Part shown: piece by piece, positions 8,801 to 16,774 of the stretch
How the letters are laid out: every line of letters starts with the position of its first letter
Numbering within the stretch: the first letter of the stretch is position 1
DNA from: Campylobacteraceae bacterium
GTDB taxonomy: Bacteria > Campylobacterota > Campylobacteria > Campylobacterales > Arcobacteraceae
Length of the DNA stretch: 46,101 nucleotides
Assembly (NCBI GenBank): GCA_013215985.1
Contig: JABSOL010000005.1
Span: 1-46,101 of the forward strand
Reading direction: 5' to 3'
Made by a program: the position numbers and the translations under genes
Notes under the pieces: generated by a model
The model's database searches: none
What the model saw: the letters and a program-made list of their open reading frames with translations, nothing else
What the model was told of the DNA's origin: nothing

Positions 8801-9437
8801 CTACTATTTTAATTCCAGTTTCGTGAGCAATTCTTAATAAAGGATCATCAATATAATGCTGATCAGGAATACCATGACGCATGATTTCAAGATAAAAATC
8901 ATCACCAAAAATATCTTTATATTCTAGAGCAACTTCTTTTGCTCTTTCATATCCTTTTGCACCATTTTTTACATTTCTCTCATTTTTAAGATTTAAATGC
9001 CAAGATACTTCCCCTTGCAAACATGCACCAGTACATACAAGCCCCTCAGAGTGCTCACGTAAAAGTTTTTTGTTAATTCTAGGGTAATAATAAAAACCAT
9101 GCATATAAGCTTGTGAGCTTAAGAACATAAGGTTTTTATATCCTATTTCATTTTTTGCATATAAACATAAATGGAATCTTTGTCTTGTAGATTTATCATT
9201 AATTTCATCAGCATTATGAATATAAGCTTCCATACCAATAATTGGTTTTACACCTACCGCATTCATTGCATTATAGAAATCAATTGCACCAAACATGTTT
9301 CCATGATCGGTCATAGCAACTGAAGTCATTCCCATTTCTTTAACTTTTTTTGCTAATACTTTAATTTTATTAGCGCCATCAAGAAGTGAGTATTCAGTAT
9401 GTAAATGTAAATGCGTAAATTGAGGTATGTCTGACAT
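5892..9437 (-). CDS. dnaE: DNA polymerase III subunit alpha
   Basis: Catalytic subunit of the replicative polymerase. The 1181-residue protein has the full DnaE layout. An N-terminal PHP domain (FTHLHLHTEYSLLDGANKI) comes first, followed by the polymerase palm with GPGRGSAAGSL near residue 387 and the catalytic PDIDMDF near residue 430. Next come the finger region with YQEQVMQI and RRAMGKK, a helix-hairpin-helix region with SGAFDAFG, and a C-terminal OB fold. It heads a minus-strand unit with surE and the small HTH-like gene. Upstream is a TATAATCGCGA promoter signature shared with pyrG and mnmG. No truncation or oddity is seen. Confidence 0.98.
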   Translation of the reverse strand: MSDIPQFTHLHLHTEYSLLDGANKIKVLAKKVKEMGMTSVAMTDHGNMFGAIDFYNAMNAVGVKPIIGMEAYIHNADEINDKSTRQRFHLCLYAKNEIGYKNLMFLSSQAYMHGFYYYPRINKKLLREHSEGLVCTGACLQGEVSWHLNLKNERNVKNGAKGYERAKEVALEYKDIFGDDFYLEIMRHGIPDQHYIDDPLLRIAHETGIKIVATNDTHYSEQKDAEAHEAFMCIAMNKLFDDPNRLRHSVHEFYLKTPAQISEIYADIPEAIHHTQEIADKCNLTIKLGNPTPPNFKFTRDKAEVHSLVLPEPEIEYSLENDKVLFIDECWRGLEKRLLIVKEEKHQEYKDRLQVEIDIINNMKFPGYMLIVWDFVIVAKEMKIPVGPGRGSAAGSLVAFSLEITDIDPMPYGLLFERFLNPERISMPDIDMDFCQARRGEIIDYVVQKYGRANVAQIITFGKLLAKGVIRDVARVLDMPYSKADAMAKLIPDELGINLTDSYEKEPKIKELCDSDPQAQRVWTLALALEGLNRNAGTHAAGVVISNEPLWNKTPLFKPSGLDTLATQYNGKYVEDVDLIKFDFLGLKTLTVIEEANKLVEKRYGKRIDFIRADVNDKGVYDLIQTGNTIGLFQIESDGMQDLCKRLKPDNFEDIIAVLALYRPGPMESGMLDDFIDRKHGRAKIDYFYDEFTEPLTPILEPTYGVIVYQEQVMQIVQTIGGFSLGGADLVRRAMGKKIKEEMDRLKGEFALGGVKKGYVKEHCEELFDLIVKFAGYGFNKSHSAAYAMVTFYTSYLKNYYPTEFMAALLTLEKDNTDKVVKYVDEVKRLNIELFPPDINKSFLVFSAIQIDKKEVVMFGMGALKGAGDVAINSIIQTRNEGGEFKDLSDFISRIDGSKVNKRVIEALTKSGAFDAFGNSRRSMIEQIELISETVKKSMLAKKQAVGSLFGDDEEITKMVINLEPLEEYSPKEILEFEKASLGFYVSGHPLDEYREQLSHINYTLSSEIDEIADGSEALFVGKVETINERISKKGNKFAIVTLMDLHGNIELMMFEDKIKELKEDFNLDEPLAFKVKITKDEMFTRIALRKIESLKDARKEKLKVKAKVLAEPPLCIAVEFSFNEKIMYDLFEIVAHNQGRRELKILIKSKLGDIELDTGFKVHSNIINLIKSLNGAYIVE

Positions 9438-9464
9438 TATTTATCTTTATAGAAAATTTGTATT

Positions 9465-9480
9465 ATATCGCGATTATAGC
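9465..9480 (-). promoter_or_regulatory. dnaE promoter with TATAATCGCGA signature
   Basis: On the minus strand GCTATAATCGCGATAT lies 28-43 bases before the dnaE ATG. A second TATAAT overlaps its downstream end (9462-9467). The TATAAT-CGCGA combination recurs before pyrG and, as TATAATTGCGA, before mnmG. Confidence 0.65.
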
Positions 9481-9530
9481 TAAGTAAAATTAAATACAAA
9501 CACTCCATAAAAAAGACTTTATTATACAAG

Positions 9531-10298
9531 CTATAATTTATATTCTTTAATAAAAAGTTTTAATTGTATTTGAGCTTGCTGATATCCCAAGTTATAACAT
9601 TCATCAAGATTTTTAAAAGATAAAAGCTTAAATTGTCTAAGAGCTAAGTGAGTCAAATAATAATCACTATGTTGTATAGAAAAATTAAGATTTTTATGTA
9701 AATCTTTAAATATTCTTTTTTTAATAAATTTAATAGGATTAAAATTAATTTTTCCTGTTCTTTTTCGTCTTGGCATTACATCAATACTTAGAATTTTATA
9801 ATCTTTATTTATAAAAGGTTTTACTGGAATATTATCAATTAATCCTCCATCAATTAAAGACATATTATGATAAGTTATTGGTTTGAAGAAGGGTATTAAT
9901 GCAGAAGATGCAGTACATAAATCTATTATATTACCTTTATTAAAATAATGCATTTGTTTATGTTTTATGTCATAAGCATTAATAAATACAGGTTTTTTTA
10001 TATCCTCTATGTTTTCATAAGGAAATAAGTCTTTTACAATTGTTTTATTTGCATCAATTCTCATTAGGCCTTTTTTAAAATAGTTAAATTTTATTACTTT
10101 TCTAATTTCTTTAGATTTAAATATTTTTAAAATATCATCAGTTTTTACACCAGAAGCATGTGAACATGAAATTATACTTCCAATAGAAGTTCCAGAATAA
10201 GCAGATATATTAATATTTTCTTCTTCTAAGAATTTTAAAGCACCTAAATGAAAAGCACCTTTGGCTCCTCCTCCACTTAAAACTAAAGCTAAATTCAT
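9531..10298 (-). CDS. Patatin-like phospholipase family protein
   Basis: Predicted serine lipid acyl hydrolase of the patatin/RssA type. The N-terminal LVLSGGGAKGAFHLGAL forms the oxyanion hole. YSGTSIGSI holds the nucleophile Ser in GTSIG (near residue 40), and SLIDGGLIDNIP supplies the catalytic Asp of the DGG motif near residue 155. There is no signal peptide, so it is likely cytoplasmic or peripheral on the inner membrane. The C-terminal ~80 residues are basic. It is divergent from the FlgO-like pair. The ATG at 10298 has AAAGGAAA upstream. Its physiological substrate is not known. Confidence 0.92.
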   Translation of the reverse strand: MNLALVLSGGGAKGAFHLGALKFLEEENINISAYSGTSIGSIISCSHASGVKTDDILKIFKSKEIRKVIKFNYFKKGLMRIDANKTIVKDLFPYENIEDIKKPVFINAYDIKHKQMHYFNKGNIIDLCTASSALIPFFKPITYHNMSLIDGGLIDNIPVKPFINKDYKILSIDVMPRRKRTGKINFNPIKFIKKRIFKDLHKNLNFSIQHSDYYLTHLALRQFKLLSFKNLDECYNLGYQQAQIQLKLFIKEYKL

Positions 10299-10377
10299 TT
10301 TTTTCCTTTATTTAATTATAGATAAATAAACTTTATAGGCTTATTTATATAATAAAATACAATTAATGTATTCTTTA

Positions 10378-10404
10378 GTTACTTTTCAAGAGTTTGTAAG
10401 TAAC
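10378..10404. promoter_or_regulatory. Inverted repeat upstream of the FlgO-like pair
   Basis: GTTACTT (10378-10384) and AAGTAAC (10398-10404) form a 7-bp dyad centred about 55 bases before the first FlgO-like gene. It could be an operator; no known regulator site is recognised. Confidence 0.3.
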
Positions 10405-10445
10405 ATTTAAATAAAATCTATTTAACTATGACTAAAGGGATTTAC

Positions 10446-11138
10446 ATGTTCAAATTAATAAAACAATTTTTTTTAGTGTCTTTGCTTTCATCTTTGGCTT
10501 TTTCTTTTTCAAATGCCGAGGATACAAGCTCTAAAAAATCTGGTGATTATACTTATTCGAAACAAGAAGCTGTTGATAGAGATATACAAAGAGAAATGAA
10601 TAAGGTAAAAACTGCAAAAATCAGAATGAGAGTTGCAAAAGATATGGAAGAAAATGTTACTACTCAAACAACATTAGAAAGAACTATATCTTCTTTAGCT
10701 ACACAAATGATGCAAAATAAAAAATTTACTACAAACAGACCTGTATTAATTACTTCTTTTGTAAAACTTCATAATCTTAAACAAACTACTGAATTTGGTA
10801 GACTTGTAAGTGAGAGTTTAATTAATGATTTATCTAATAGAAACTTTAATGTAATTGAATTTCGTGGTCAATTAGGTGTTTCTATAAATGCTAAAGGTGA
10901 GTATTTTTTATCAAGAAATACAAAAAAATTAAAAAGTCAAGTTGAAAATACATTTATTGTTGTAGGTACTTATTCAAGACAATATGGTAAAGTAATCGTA
11001 AATGCGAGAGTTATTGATAATGTAAGTGGACGAATTATAACTTCTGCAAGATCTACATTTAAACATGGAAAAAGAAATGATTGTGTAATTTTCAGAGATT
11101 GTAAACCACCAAGATCAATTAGAATTATTCAAGAATAA
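10446..11138 (+). CDS. FlgO-domain secreted protein
   Basis: An envelope protein of 230 residues with an N-terminal signal peptide (MFKLIKQFFLVSLLSSLAFSFSNA) and a FlgO domain in the second half. The diagnostic stretch is RPVLITSFVKLHNLKQTTEFGRLVSESLINDLSNRNFNVIEF, then YFLSRNTKKL, VVGTYSRQ and VNARVIDNVSGRIITSA. In Vibrio, FlgO is an outer-membrane protein needed for flagellar stability and motility; the role here is inferred. A helical region at about residues 35-75 precedes the domain. The track start (10428) lacks a ribosome binding site, whereas the ATG at 10446 has AAAGGG upstream and starts the signal peptide. A second FlgO-domain gene follows five bases later. Confidence 0.85.
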   Translation: MFKLIKQFFLVSLLSSLAFSFSNAEDTSSKKSGDYTYSKQEAVDRDIQREMNKVKTAKIRMRVAKDMEENVTTQTTLERTISSLATQMMQNKKFTTNRPVLITSFVKLHNLKQTTEFGRLVSESLINDLSNRNFNVIEFRGQLGVSINAKGEYFLSRNTKKLKSQVENTFIVVGTYSRQYGKVIVNARVIDNVSGRIITSARSTFKHGKRNDCVIFRDCKPPRSIRIIQE

Positions 11139-11143
11139 TAAAT

Positions 11144-11722
11144 ATGAACATAAATACAAAAAGTATTAAAACTATATTATTAAACTTAAGTCTTGTATTT
11201 ATGTTAAATTCTTGCGCCCTTTATAATAAATATAATGGAAGCACTGATTTTCAGGTAATTACAAAAAATCTTGTAGATGCTTCATATGAAAAGATGAAAA
11301 AGAACTTACTTATTAACGAAGTAGTTTTAGTATCAGATTTTGTGAACTTATCAAGATTAGAAAACCCTTCAAGATTAGGGTTTTTATTATCTGATTCATT
11401 AAAACATGAATTATCTTCTAAGAATATAATTATAAGACAGGTAGAATTTGGACGTGATTTTACAATTGGACAGCATGGCTTTAAAATGCTTACAAGAGAT
11501 CAGAAAAAAATTAATAAAAACACAGTTGATGCAGTTTCTTATGCTTTAGTAGGAACATATATGATTACAAATAAAAAACTTATTGTATTTGTTAAATTAA
11601 TTGATGTAGAAACAGGATATATTCTATCTTCATCTCAGGAACATACTTTTTTAACTCAAGAGATTATTGAGTTAGAAGCTGTTCCTAAAGTTTCTTATTC
11701 TTACGAACCATTAGTTTTATAA
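11144..11722 (+). CDS. FlgO-domain lipoprotein
   Basis: A 192-residue protein with a lipoprotein signal peptide ending in the lipobox LNSC (Cys near residue 24), so it is probably anchored in the outer membrane. The rest is a diverged FlgO domain: VLVSDFVNLSRLENPSRLGFLLSDSLKHELSSKNI, then MLTRDQKKI, ALVGTYMI and VKLIDVETGYILSSS. It starts five bases after the preceding FlgO-domain gene and is surely cotranscribed; the two look like diverged duplicates with different anchoring. Its 3' end overlaps convergent recJ by six bases. No flagellar gene lies nearby, so a motility role is inferred from family only. Confidence 0.83.
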   Translation: MNINTKSIKTILLNLSLVFMLNSCALYNKYNGSTDFQVITKNLVDASYEKMKKNLLINEVVLVSDFVNLSRLENPSRLGFLLSDSLKHELSSKNIIIRQVEFGRDFTIGQHGFKMLTRDQKKINKNTVDAVSYALVGTYMITNKKLIVFVKLIDVETGYILSSSQEHTFLTQEIIELEAVPKVSYSYEPLVL

Positions 11723-13282
11723 TATTTCTTGAATTAAGAATTGAGTTGTGCATCTGCCACGAAACTCATTCTTATTTAAAGATACAATTAAAGAGATAAC
11801 ACTTCCATCAACTTTTGTTTCACCAAACATAATAGCTTCATAATAAAAACCATCTGATTCTAAATGTAGTTTTAAATGGTTTTTTTCTCTACCAAATAAT
11901 TCTTTTTTTATAATATTAGCATCTGTTATTGTAAATATAGGTTTTAAGTTTTCTTGACCATAAGGTTCATGTTGTTCTATAAGATTTAAAAAATCCATAT
12001 CAACAGACTGAACATTTAATTCACCAATAGTTTTTGCATTAATATATAAAGCTTCGTCAGATGTTTCTAAAAACTTATTTAAATTCCTAGAAAACTCTTC
12101 TAAATTTTCAGCTTTTAAAGCCATTCCAGCAGCATTTTTATGTCCACCAAAACCTAATAAAAGATCAGAAGTAGAAGAAATCATAGTATGTAAGTTAATA
12201 TTAGAATTAGCTCTAGCACTTCCTTTAGCAATACCATTGTCTCCTACACAAAATACAAATGCTGGTCTTTTAAATGCATGGCAAAGTTTTGAAGCAACAA
12301 TTCCAATTACACCTTCGTGCCAGTTTTCATTCCAAACAACAATAACTTTATCGTTTTTGTTAATTGAATTCATAGCAGCTGTAGTAATATGATTTTGAAT
12401 AGTTTTTCTTGACTCATTTAATTCATTTAAATAATCTAAGTTATTTTGAGCAGAGAAATTATCTTTTGATAATAAAAACTCTAAAGCAATAGATGCATCT
12501 TCTAATCTTCCCGCTGAATTAAGTTTTGGAGCTATAAAAAATCCTATATCATCAGAAGTATAAATTTGTTTTGATAAAGATTCTTTTAATTGTACTAGAG
12601 CTGGTCTATTAGACTTTTTAAACATTTGCAGACCATATTTAACCATAGTATAGTTTAAACTTGTCATAGGCATAATATCAGCAACAATAGCTATACATAA
12701 TATATCCATAAACTGAGTCATTGAAATATCAAGTTCTAGTTCTTTTTTAATAGCAGCACAAAAATACCAAGCAATTTGAGCTCCACAAATTTCTTTAAAA
12801 GGAAATGTACAGTCTTTTTGTTTTGTATTAATAATTGCTAAGGCATGAGGAATTTTTTCACCAACAGTATGATGATCTGTAATAATTAAATCAATATTCT
12901 TTTTTTCTAATAAAAGTGATGCTTCATAAGCAGAAATACCATTATCAACAGTAATTACTAGGCCTTCATCTATTTCATCAACTATTTTAGGAGATAAACC
13001 ATAACCATGTTTAAATCTATTTGGAATAATATAATTTACAGGATAGTTTATTTTTCTGAAGAAATCTACCATTATAGTAGTTGAAACTACGCCATCAACA
13101 TCATAATCTCCAACAATAGTAATTTGTTCTTTATTTTGAATTGCTAATTTTACTCTAGTTGTAGCTTTTTTGATATCTTTAAATGAGTCTGGTTTAGGCA
13201 TATTAGCAAGTTTTGAATAAGGATTATTCAAATGCCTTGCTAATAATAGTTTTTCAAGAGTATCTCTTGTAATCTTTTCCAT
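11717..13282 (-). CDS. recJ: Single-stranded-DNA-specific exonuclease RecJ
   Basis: 5'-3' single-strand DNA exonuclease of the DHH superfamily, used in recombination and mismatch or base-excision repair. The DHH domain shows GDYDVDG at residues 58-64, the TVDNGISA segment near 111, and DHH at 136-138. The DHHA1 domain carries the FGGHKNAAGM motif near residue 370. A C-terminal OB-like segment follows. Length is 521, slightly short of the E. coli protein but normal for Campylobacterota. The start codon overlaps the pyrG stop (TAATG), so it is coupled to pyrG. The 3' end overlaps the convergent FlgO-like lipoprotein gene. Confidence 0.96.
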   Translation of the reverse strand: MEKITRDTLEKLLLARHLNNPYSKLANMPKPDSFKDIKKATTRVKLAIQNKEQITIVGDYDVDGVVSTTIMVDFFRKINYPVNYIIPNRFKHGYGLSPKIVDEIDEGLVITVDNGISAYEASLLLEKKNIDLIITDHHTVGEKIPHALAIINTKQKDCTFPFKEICGAQIAWYFCAAIKKELELDISMTQFMDILCIAIVADIMPMTSLNYTMVKYGLQMFKKSNRPALVQLKESLSKQIYTSDDIGFFIAPKLNSAGRLEDASIALEFLLSKDNFSAQNNLDYLNELNESRKTIQNHITTAAMNSINKNDKVIVVWNENWHEGVIGIVASKLCHAFKRPAFVFCVGDNGIAKGSARANSNINLHTMISSTSDLLLGFGGHKNAAGMALKAENLEEFSRNLNKFLETSDEALYINAKTIGELNVQSVDMDFLNLIEQHEPYGQENLKPIFTITDANIIKKELFGREKNHLKLHLESDGFYYEAIMFGETKVDGSVISLIVSLNKNEFRGRCTTQFLIQEIL

Positions 13283-14898
13283 TATTTGTTTTTAATTGCT
13301 TCTTTTACAAAATCTAAAATAATAGCATTTGGATTTTCTAATCTTGAAGTAAATTCAGGATGGAATTGAACTCCTACAAACCAAGGATGATCTTCAATTT
13401 CAACAGTTTCAATTAAACCATTAGATTCACCAGAAACAATCATTCCCGCTTTTTCTAATTGAGTTTTGTATGCTGGATTAGCTTCATAACGATGTCTATG
13501 TCTCTCAAAATAAGTTTCATTCTTACCATAAGCAGCTTGAATTTTAGAACCTTCTTTTGGATTAAATGGATATTCACCTAGTCTCATAGTTCCACCCATT
13601 GGTGATTCTTGAGTTCTAATTTGAGTTGCTCCATTTTGATCTAAGAACTCATCAATTAAATAAATTAATGGGTTTTTAGTATCTTTATCAAATTCAACTG
13701 AGTTGGCATCTTCTAAACCTAGAACATTTCTAGCAAATTCTACTACAGCTAATTGCATACCTAAACAAATTCCTAAATAAGGGATTTTATTTTCTCTTGC
13801 ATATTTAATAGCAGTAATTTTACCTTCAACACCTCTGTGTCCAAAACCACCAGCAACTAAAACAGCATCAGAATTTCCAATAATGTCATAAGCTCCAACA
13901 TCTTCTATTCTCTCAGAATCACACCAGTTAATATTAACTTTAGTATTAGTATGTGCACCTGCGTGAATTAAAGCTTCCGTTAAAGATTTATAAGATTCTT
14001 TAAGTTCTAAATATTTACCTACAAAAGCAATAGTAACTTCTGCTTGAGGAACTAAAATATTTTTAACTAAGGCATCCCATTTTGTCATATCTGGTTTAAT
14101 TGAGATATTAAAATGATCAGCTAAAGGAGTTAAAATTCCTTCTCTAATAAAGTTTAATGGAACTTGATAAATTGAATTAGCATCACTAGCTTCAATAATT
14201 GCATTTAAATCAACATCACATGACATTGCTAATTTTTTCTTTAAAGCTTTTGGTAATGGTTGTTCTGTTCTACAAACTAACATATGTGGAGTAATTCCAA
14301 TTCTTCTTAGTTCTTGAACTGAATGCTGAGTAGGTTTAGTTTTTAACTCACCAGCTGCTTTAATAAATGGAATTAATGAAACATGAATATTCATAGTTCT
14401 TGTTTTTTCTAATTCAAATCTAATTTCTCTAATTGCTTCCATAAAAGGTAAACCTTCGATATCACCAACAGTTCCACCTAATTCAACAATTAAAAAATCT
14501 TTATCATCACAGGCTGCAAAAATTCTATCTTTAATTTCATCAACAACATGAGGAATTACTTGAATAGTTTTACCTAAGTAACCACCTTGTCTCTCTCTTT
14601 TAATTACAGAAGAATAAACTTGACCAGTAGTAAAGTTATTTTTTGCACTTAAAGTAACATCAATAAATCTTTCGTAGTTACCTACATCTAAATCTGTTTC
14701 AGCACCATCTGCAGTAACAAATACTTCACCGTGTTCTAATGGACTCATTGTTCCTGGATCAACATTTAAATATGGGTCAATTTTTAACATTGAAACTTGG
14801 TAACCTGATTGTTTTAAAATTGTAGCAACTGATGCAGAAGTGATTCCTTTACCTAAAGAACTCAATACTCCACCTGTTACAAAAATGAATTTTGTCAT
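13282..14898 (-). CDS. pyrG: CTP synthase (glutamine-hydrolysing)
   Basis: Makes CTP from UTP, ATP and glutamine, the last step of pyrimidine nucleotide synthesis, in the cytoplasm. The N-terminal synthase domain begins [21 protein letters not shown] with its P-loop and has [15 protein letters not shown]. The C-terminal class I glutamine amidotransferase domain has the nucleophile Cys in GICLGMQLA (near residue 376) and the HPEF histidine/glutamate near the end. The 538-residue length is standard. It heads the pyrG-recJ unit. The ~75-base leader contains a perfect 8-bp palindrome, and the promoter shares the TATAATCGCGA signature with dnaE. Confidence 0.98.
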   Translation of the reverse strand: MTKFIFVTGGVLSSLGKGITSASVATILKQSGYQVSMLKIDPYLNVDPGTMSPLEHGEVFVTADGAETDLDVGNYERFIDVTLSAKNNFTTGQVYSSVIKRERQGGYLGKTIQVIPHVVDEIKDRIFAACDDKDFLIVELGGTVGDIEGLPFMEAIREIRFELEKTRTMNIHVSLIPFIKAAGELKTKPTQHSVQELRRIGITPHMLVCRTEQPLPKALKKKLAMSCDVDLNAIIEASDANSIYQVPLNFIREGILTPLADHFNISIKPDMTKWDALVKNILVPQAEVTIAFVGKYLELKESYKSLTEALIHAGAHTNTKVNINWCDSERIEDVGAYDIIGNSDAVLVAGGFGHRGVEGKITAIKYARENKIPYLGICLGMQLAVVEFARNVLGLEDANSVEFDKDTKNPLIYLIDEFLDQNGATQIRTQESPMGGTMRLGEYPFNPKEGSKIQAAYGKNETYFERHRHRYEANPAYKTQLEKAGMIVSGESNGLIETVEIEDHPWFVGVQFHPEFTSRLENPNAIILDFVKEAIKNK

Positions 14899-14936
14899 TG
14901 TGCTTACTCCGTATTTTTTTTATCTTCTTAAAACTG

Positions 14937-14954
14937 CTTTACATTTATGTAAAG
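14937..14954. promoter_or_regulatory. Palindrome in the pyrG leader
   Basis: CTTTACAT-TT-ATGTAAAG is a perfect 8-bp dyad with a 2-base centre. It lies between the inferred pyrG transcription start and the ATG. It could be a protein operator or a short RNA hairpin; no T-run follows, so it is not an intrinsic terminator. Confidence 0.45.
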
Positions 14955-14972
14955 TATACTTATGTTTTATAT

Positions 14973-14986
14973 ATTTCGCGATTATA
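14973..14986 (-). promoter_or_regulatory. pyrG promoter with TATAATCGCGA signature
   Basis: On the minus strand GGATATAATCGCGAAAT provides a perfect -10 box (14981-14986) followed by CGCGA, about 83 bases before the pyrG start. It matches the dnaE and mnmG promoters. Confidence 0.65.
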
Positions 14987-15080
14987 TCCAAATTTTGATT
15001 ATAAGGGAATAGATTATAATTTATTTTAGGCTTAATAAAGAAATAAACCCTAAATTATTATTTTTTGTAAATAAATAATT

Positions 15081-16460
15081 TTATTTAATTAATTTATCAG
15101 ATCTTGGATAAATAAATACAGCTTTTCTTAGAACTGATATTTTTCCTTCTGGATCATCTAAAGCGTAAGCTCTTAGTGTTATTGTAATTGGAGTATCTTT
15201 TGTAGCATTATCAACTAATCTTTTTTTCGTTGATAAAACTAATACTTTTCTTACAAGTTTTTTAGCACCTAAAGAAAAAGGTTTAAATCTTTTAATTACA
15301 ATATCTTTATGATCTATAATTTCTAGAGCATATCTATGTCTTTTATTTTGAGTATTTTGGAATAGTAATAAAAAGTTATTTGTAACTTCATTACCTTTTT
15401 TAATTTTATATAACTGTGTAGTTTTATTAATATTTAATAACATATATTCTTTTTTACCACCCATTGCAAATAAAAGTCCAATAATTACAAGTAAAGAAAT
15501 AGCATACATAATTGTAGATTTTCTTATAAATTGTGTTTTTTTATTGTTTTTAATTTCATTTGTACTTGACCATTGAACTAGTGAAGGTTTTCCAAGTTTA
15601 CCCATAACTGTAGTACAAGCATCAACACATTCTAAGCAGTTAATACATTCTAATTGCATTCCTTTTCTTATATCAATATGTGTAGGACATACAGATACAC
15701 AGGCTTCACAAGTAGTACATTCATCTGTTTGTTCTTCGAAGTCTTTTATATTAAATATTGTTTTTTCTTTTTTTTCGTTATATATCTTTCCACCTCTATT
15801 AGTAGAATATATTGCTTGATATGTATCATTATCATATAAAACAGATTGAACTCTTGAATAAGGACAGATATATACACAAAAGTCTTCTTTTAGTTTAACA
15901 ATATCATAAATTAAAAATGCAGTTATTCCTAAAACTATTCCAATTAACATTAGATGTTCGCTAGGATCTTGTAGATATTCAAAAAAATCTTCTGGTGGTA
16001 CAAAATACCACATTAGATTTGAAGCAGCTAAAAGAGCTAAAACAGACCATATTAAAACACCTATTACTTTTTTACTAGCATTTTGAGCTTTTGAGTAATC
16101 AGGTTCTTTTTGTTTATTTTTAATTCTTTTTAGTTTAAGTAATGTTGATTCAATAAAATCTCTATATACAACCCTAAAGATTGTTTGAGGACAGGCCCAT
16201 CCACACCAAGCACGACCTCCTAAAGCAGTAACAGCAAAAATTCCTAAGAATAATAACATTAATAAAAAAGGCAACATGTATAATTCTTGCATATCAAATG
16301 CAATACCTAATAAATGTAGTTGTTTTTTATCAAATGATAATAAAAACATATGATTTTCATTAAATGTAATAAATGGCATTATTATTGATATTATTGTAGC
16401 TAGAGCATATCCATAATATCTTTTGATTCTAAAAGGTGTTTTTTTAGCTAGTTTCTTCAT
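15081..16460 (-). CDS. ccoG: Cytochrome c oxidase accessory protein CcoG (RdxA/FixG family)
   Basis: Inner-membrane iron-sulfur protein that helps assemble cbb3-type cytochrome c oxidase, in E. coli-type systems by handling copper for CcoN. It has several membrane segments, with hydrophobic stretches near residues 15-40, 55-85, 140-160, 170-190 and 315-335. GGRAWCGWACPQTIFRVVYRDFIE and DFCVYICPYSRVQ are the family's membrane-proximal Cys motifs. Two 4Fe-4S ferredoxin motifs follow, CTTCEACVSVCP and CINCLECVDAC, then a periplasmic Ig-like C-terminal domain. Length (459) is normal. It stands alone, not beside ccoNOP or ccoI. A TATAAT box lies about 30 bases upstream. Confidence 0.95.
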   Translation of the reverse strand: MKKLAKKTPFRIKRYYGYALATIISIIMPFITFNENHMFLLSFDKKQLHLLGIAFDMQELYMLPFLLMLLFLGIFAVTALGGRAWCGWACPQTIFRVVYRDFIESTLLKLKRIKNKQKEPDYSKAQNASKKVIGVLIWSVLALLAASNLMWYFVPPEDFFEYLQDPSEHLMLIGIVLGITAFLIYDIVKLKEDFCVYICPYSRVQSVLYDNDTYQAIYSTNRGGKIYNEKKEKTIFNIKDFEEQTDECTTCEACVSVCPTHIDIRKGMQLECINCLECVDACTTVMGKLGKPSLVQWSSTNEIKNNKKTQFIRKSTIMYAISLLVIIGLLFAMGGKKEYMLLNINKTTQLYKIKKGNEVTNNFLLLFQNTQNKRHRYALEIIDHKDIVIKRFKPFSLGAKKLVRKVLVLSTKKRLVDNATKDTPITITLRAYALDDPEGKISVLRKAVFIYPRSDKLIK

Positions 16461-16733
16461 ATCCTGCCTTGGAAGTTAATTATGAAACATTATAGAGCAA
16501 ATGAACTTATACTAAGTATAAGAAAATCATAAGTAAAACTTATAATTATTTATAAATAAAAAAGTTATTTTATAATTTTAGTATGTTAATTGTAAACATT
16601 AGTTTTTAAAAGAATTATAAAATAGATTTTAATTTTAAGCATATTTTTTGATTTGTAATAAATATAATTATGAAGAGTTATAAAAAAAATTTTACAGTAT
16701 AAATTGGAAAGAATAGGGTAGGTATATTGTGAG
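16461..16733. other. AT-rich intergenic region between ccoG and mnmG
   Basis: About 270 bases without a gene. A perfect TATAAT on the minus strand (16489-16494) is the likely -10 box of ccoG, 29 bases before its start. The rest is very AT-rich with short runs such as TTATAATTATTTATAAATAAAAAAG and no ORF, RNA gene or repeat that I recognise. The hairpin near mnmG is listed separately. Confidence 0.5.
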
Positions 16734-16767
16734 AATAAGCAAAAGACTTTAAGTCTATTTGCTTATT
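16734..16767 (-). terminator. Hairpin downstream of mnmG
   Basis: AATAAGCAAA-AGACT-TTA-AGTCT-A-TTTGCTTATT forms a stem of 15 pairs with a single bulged base, seven bases after the mnmG stop. No T-run follows on the minus strand, so it may act as a 3' stabiliser or a factor-assisted terminator. Confidence 0.6.
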
Positions 16768-16774
16768 TCTAAGA

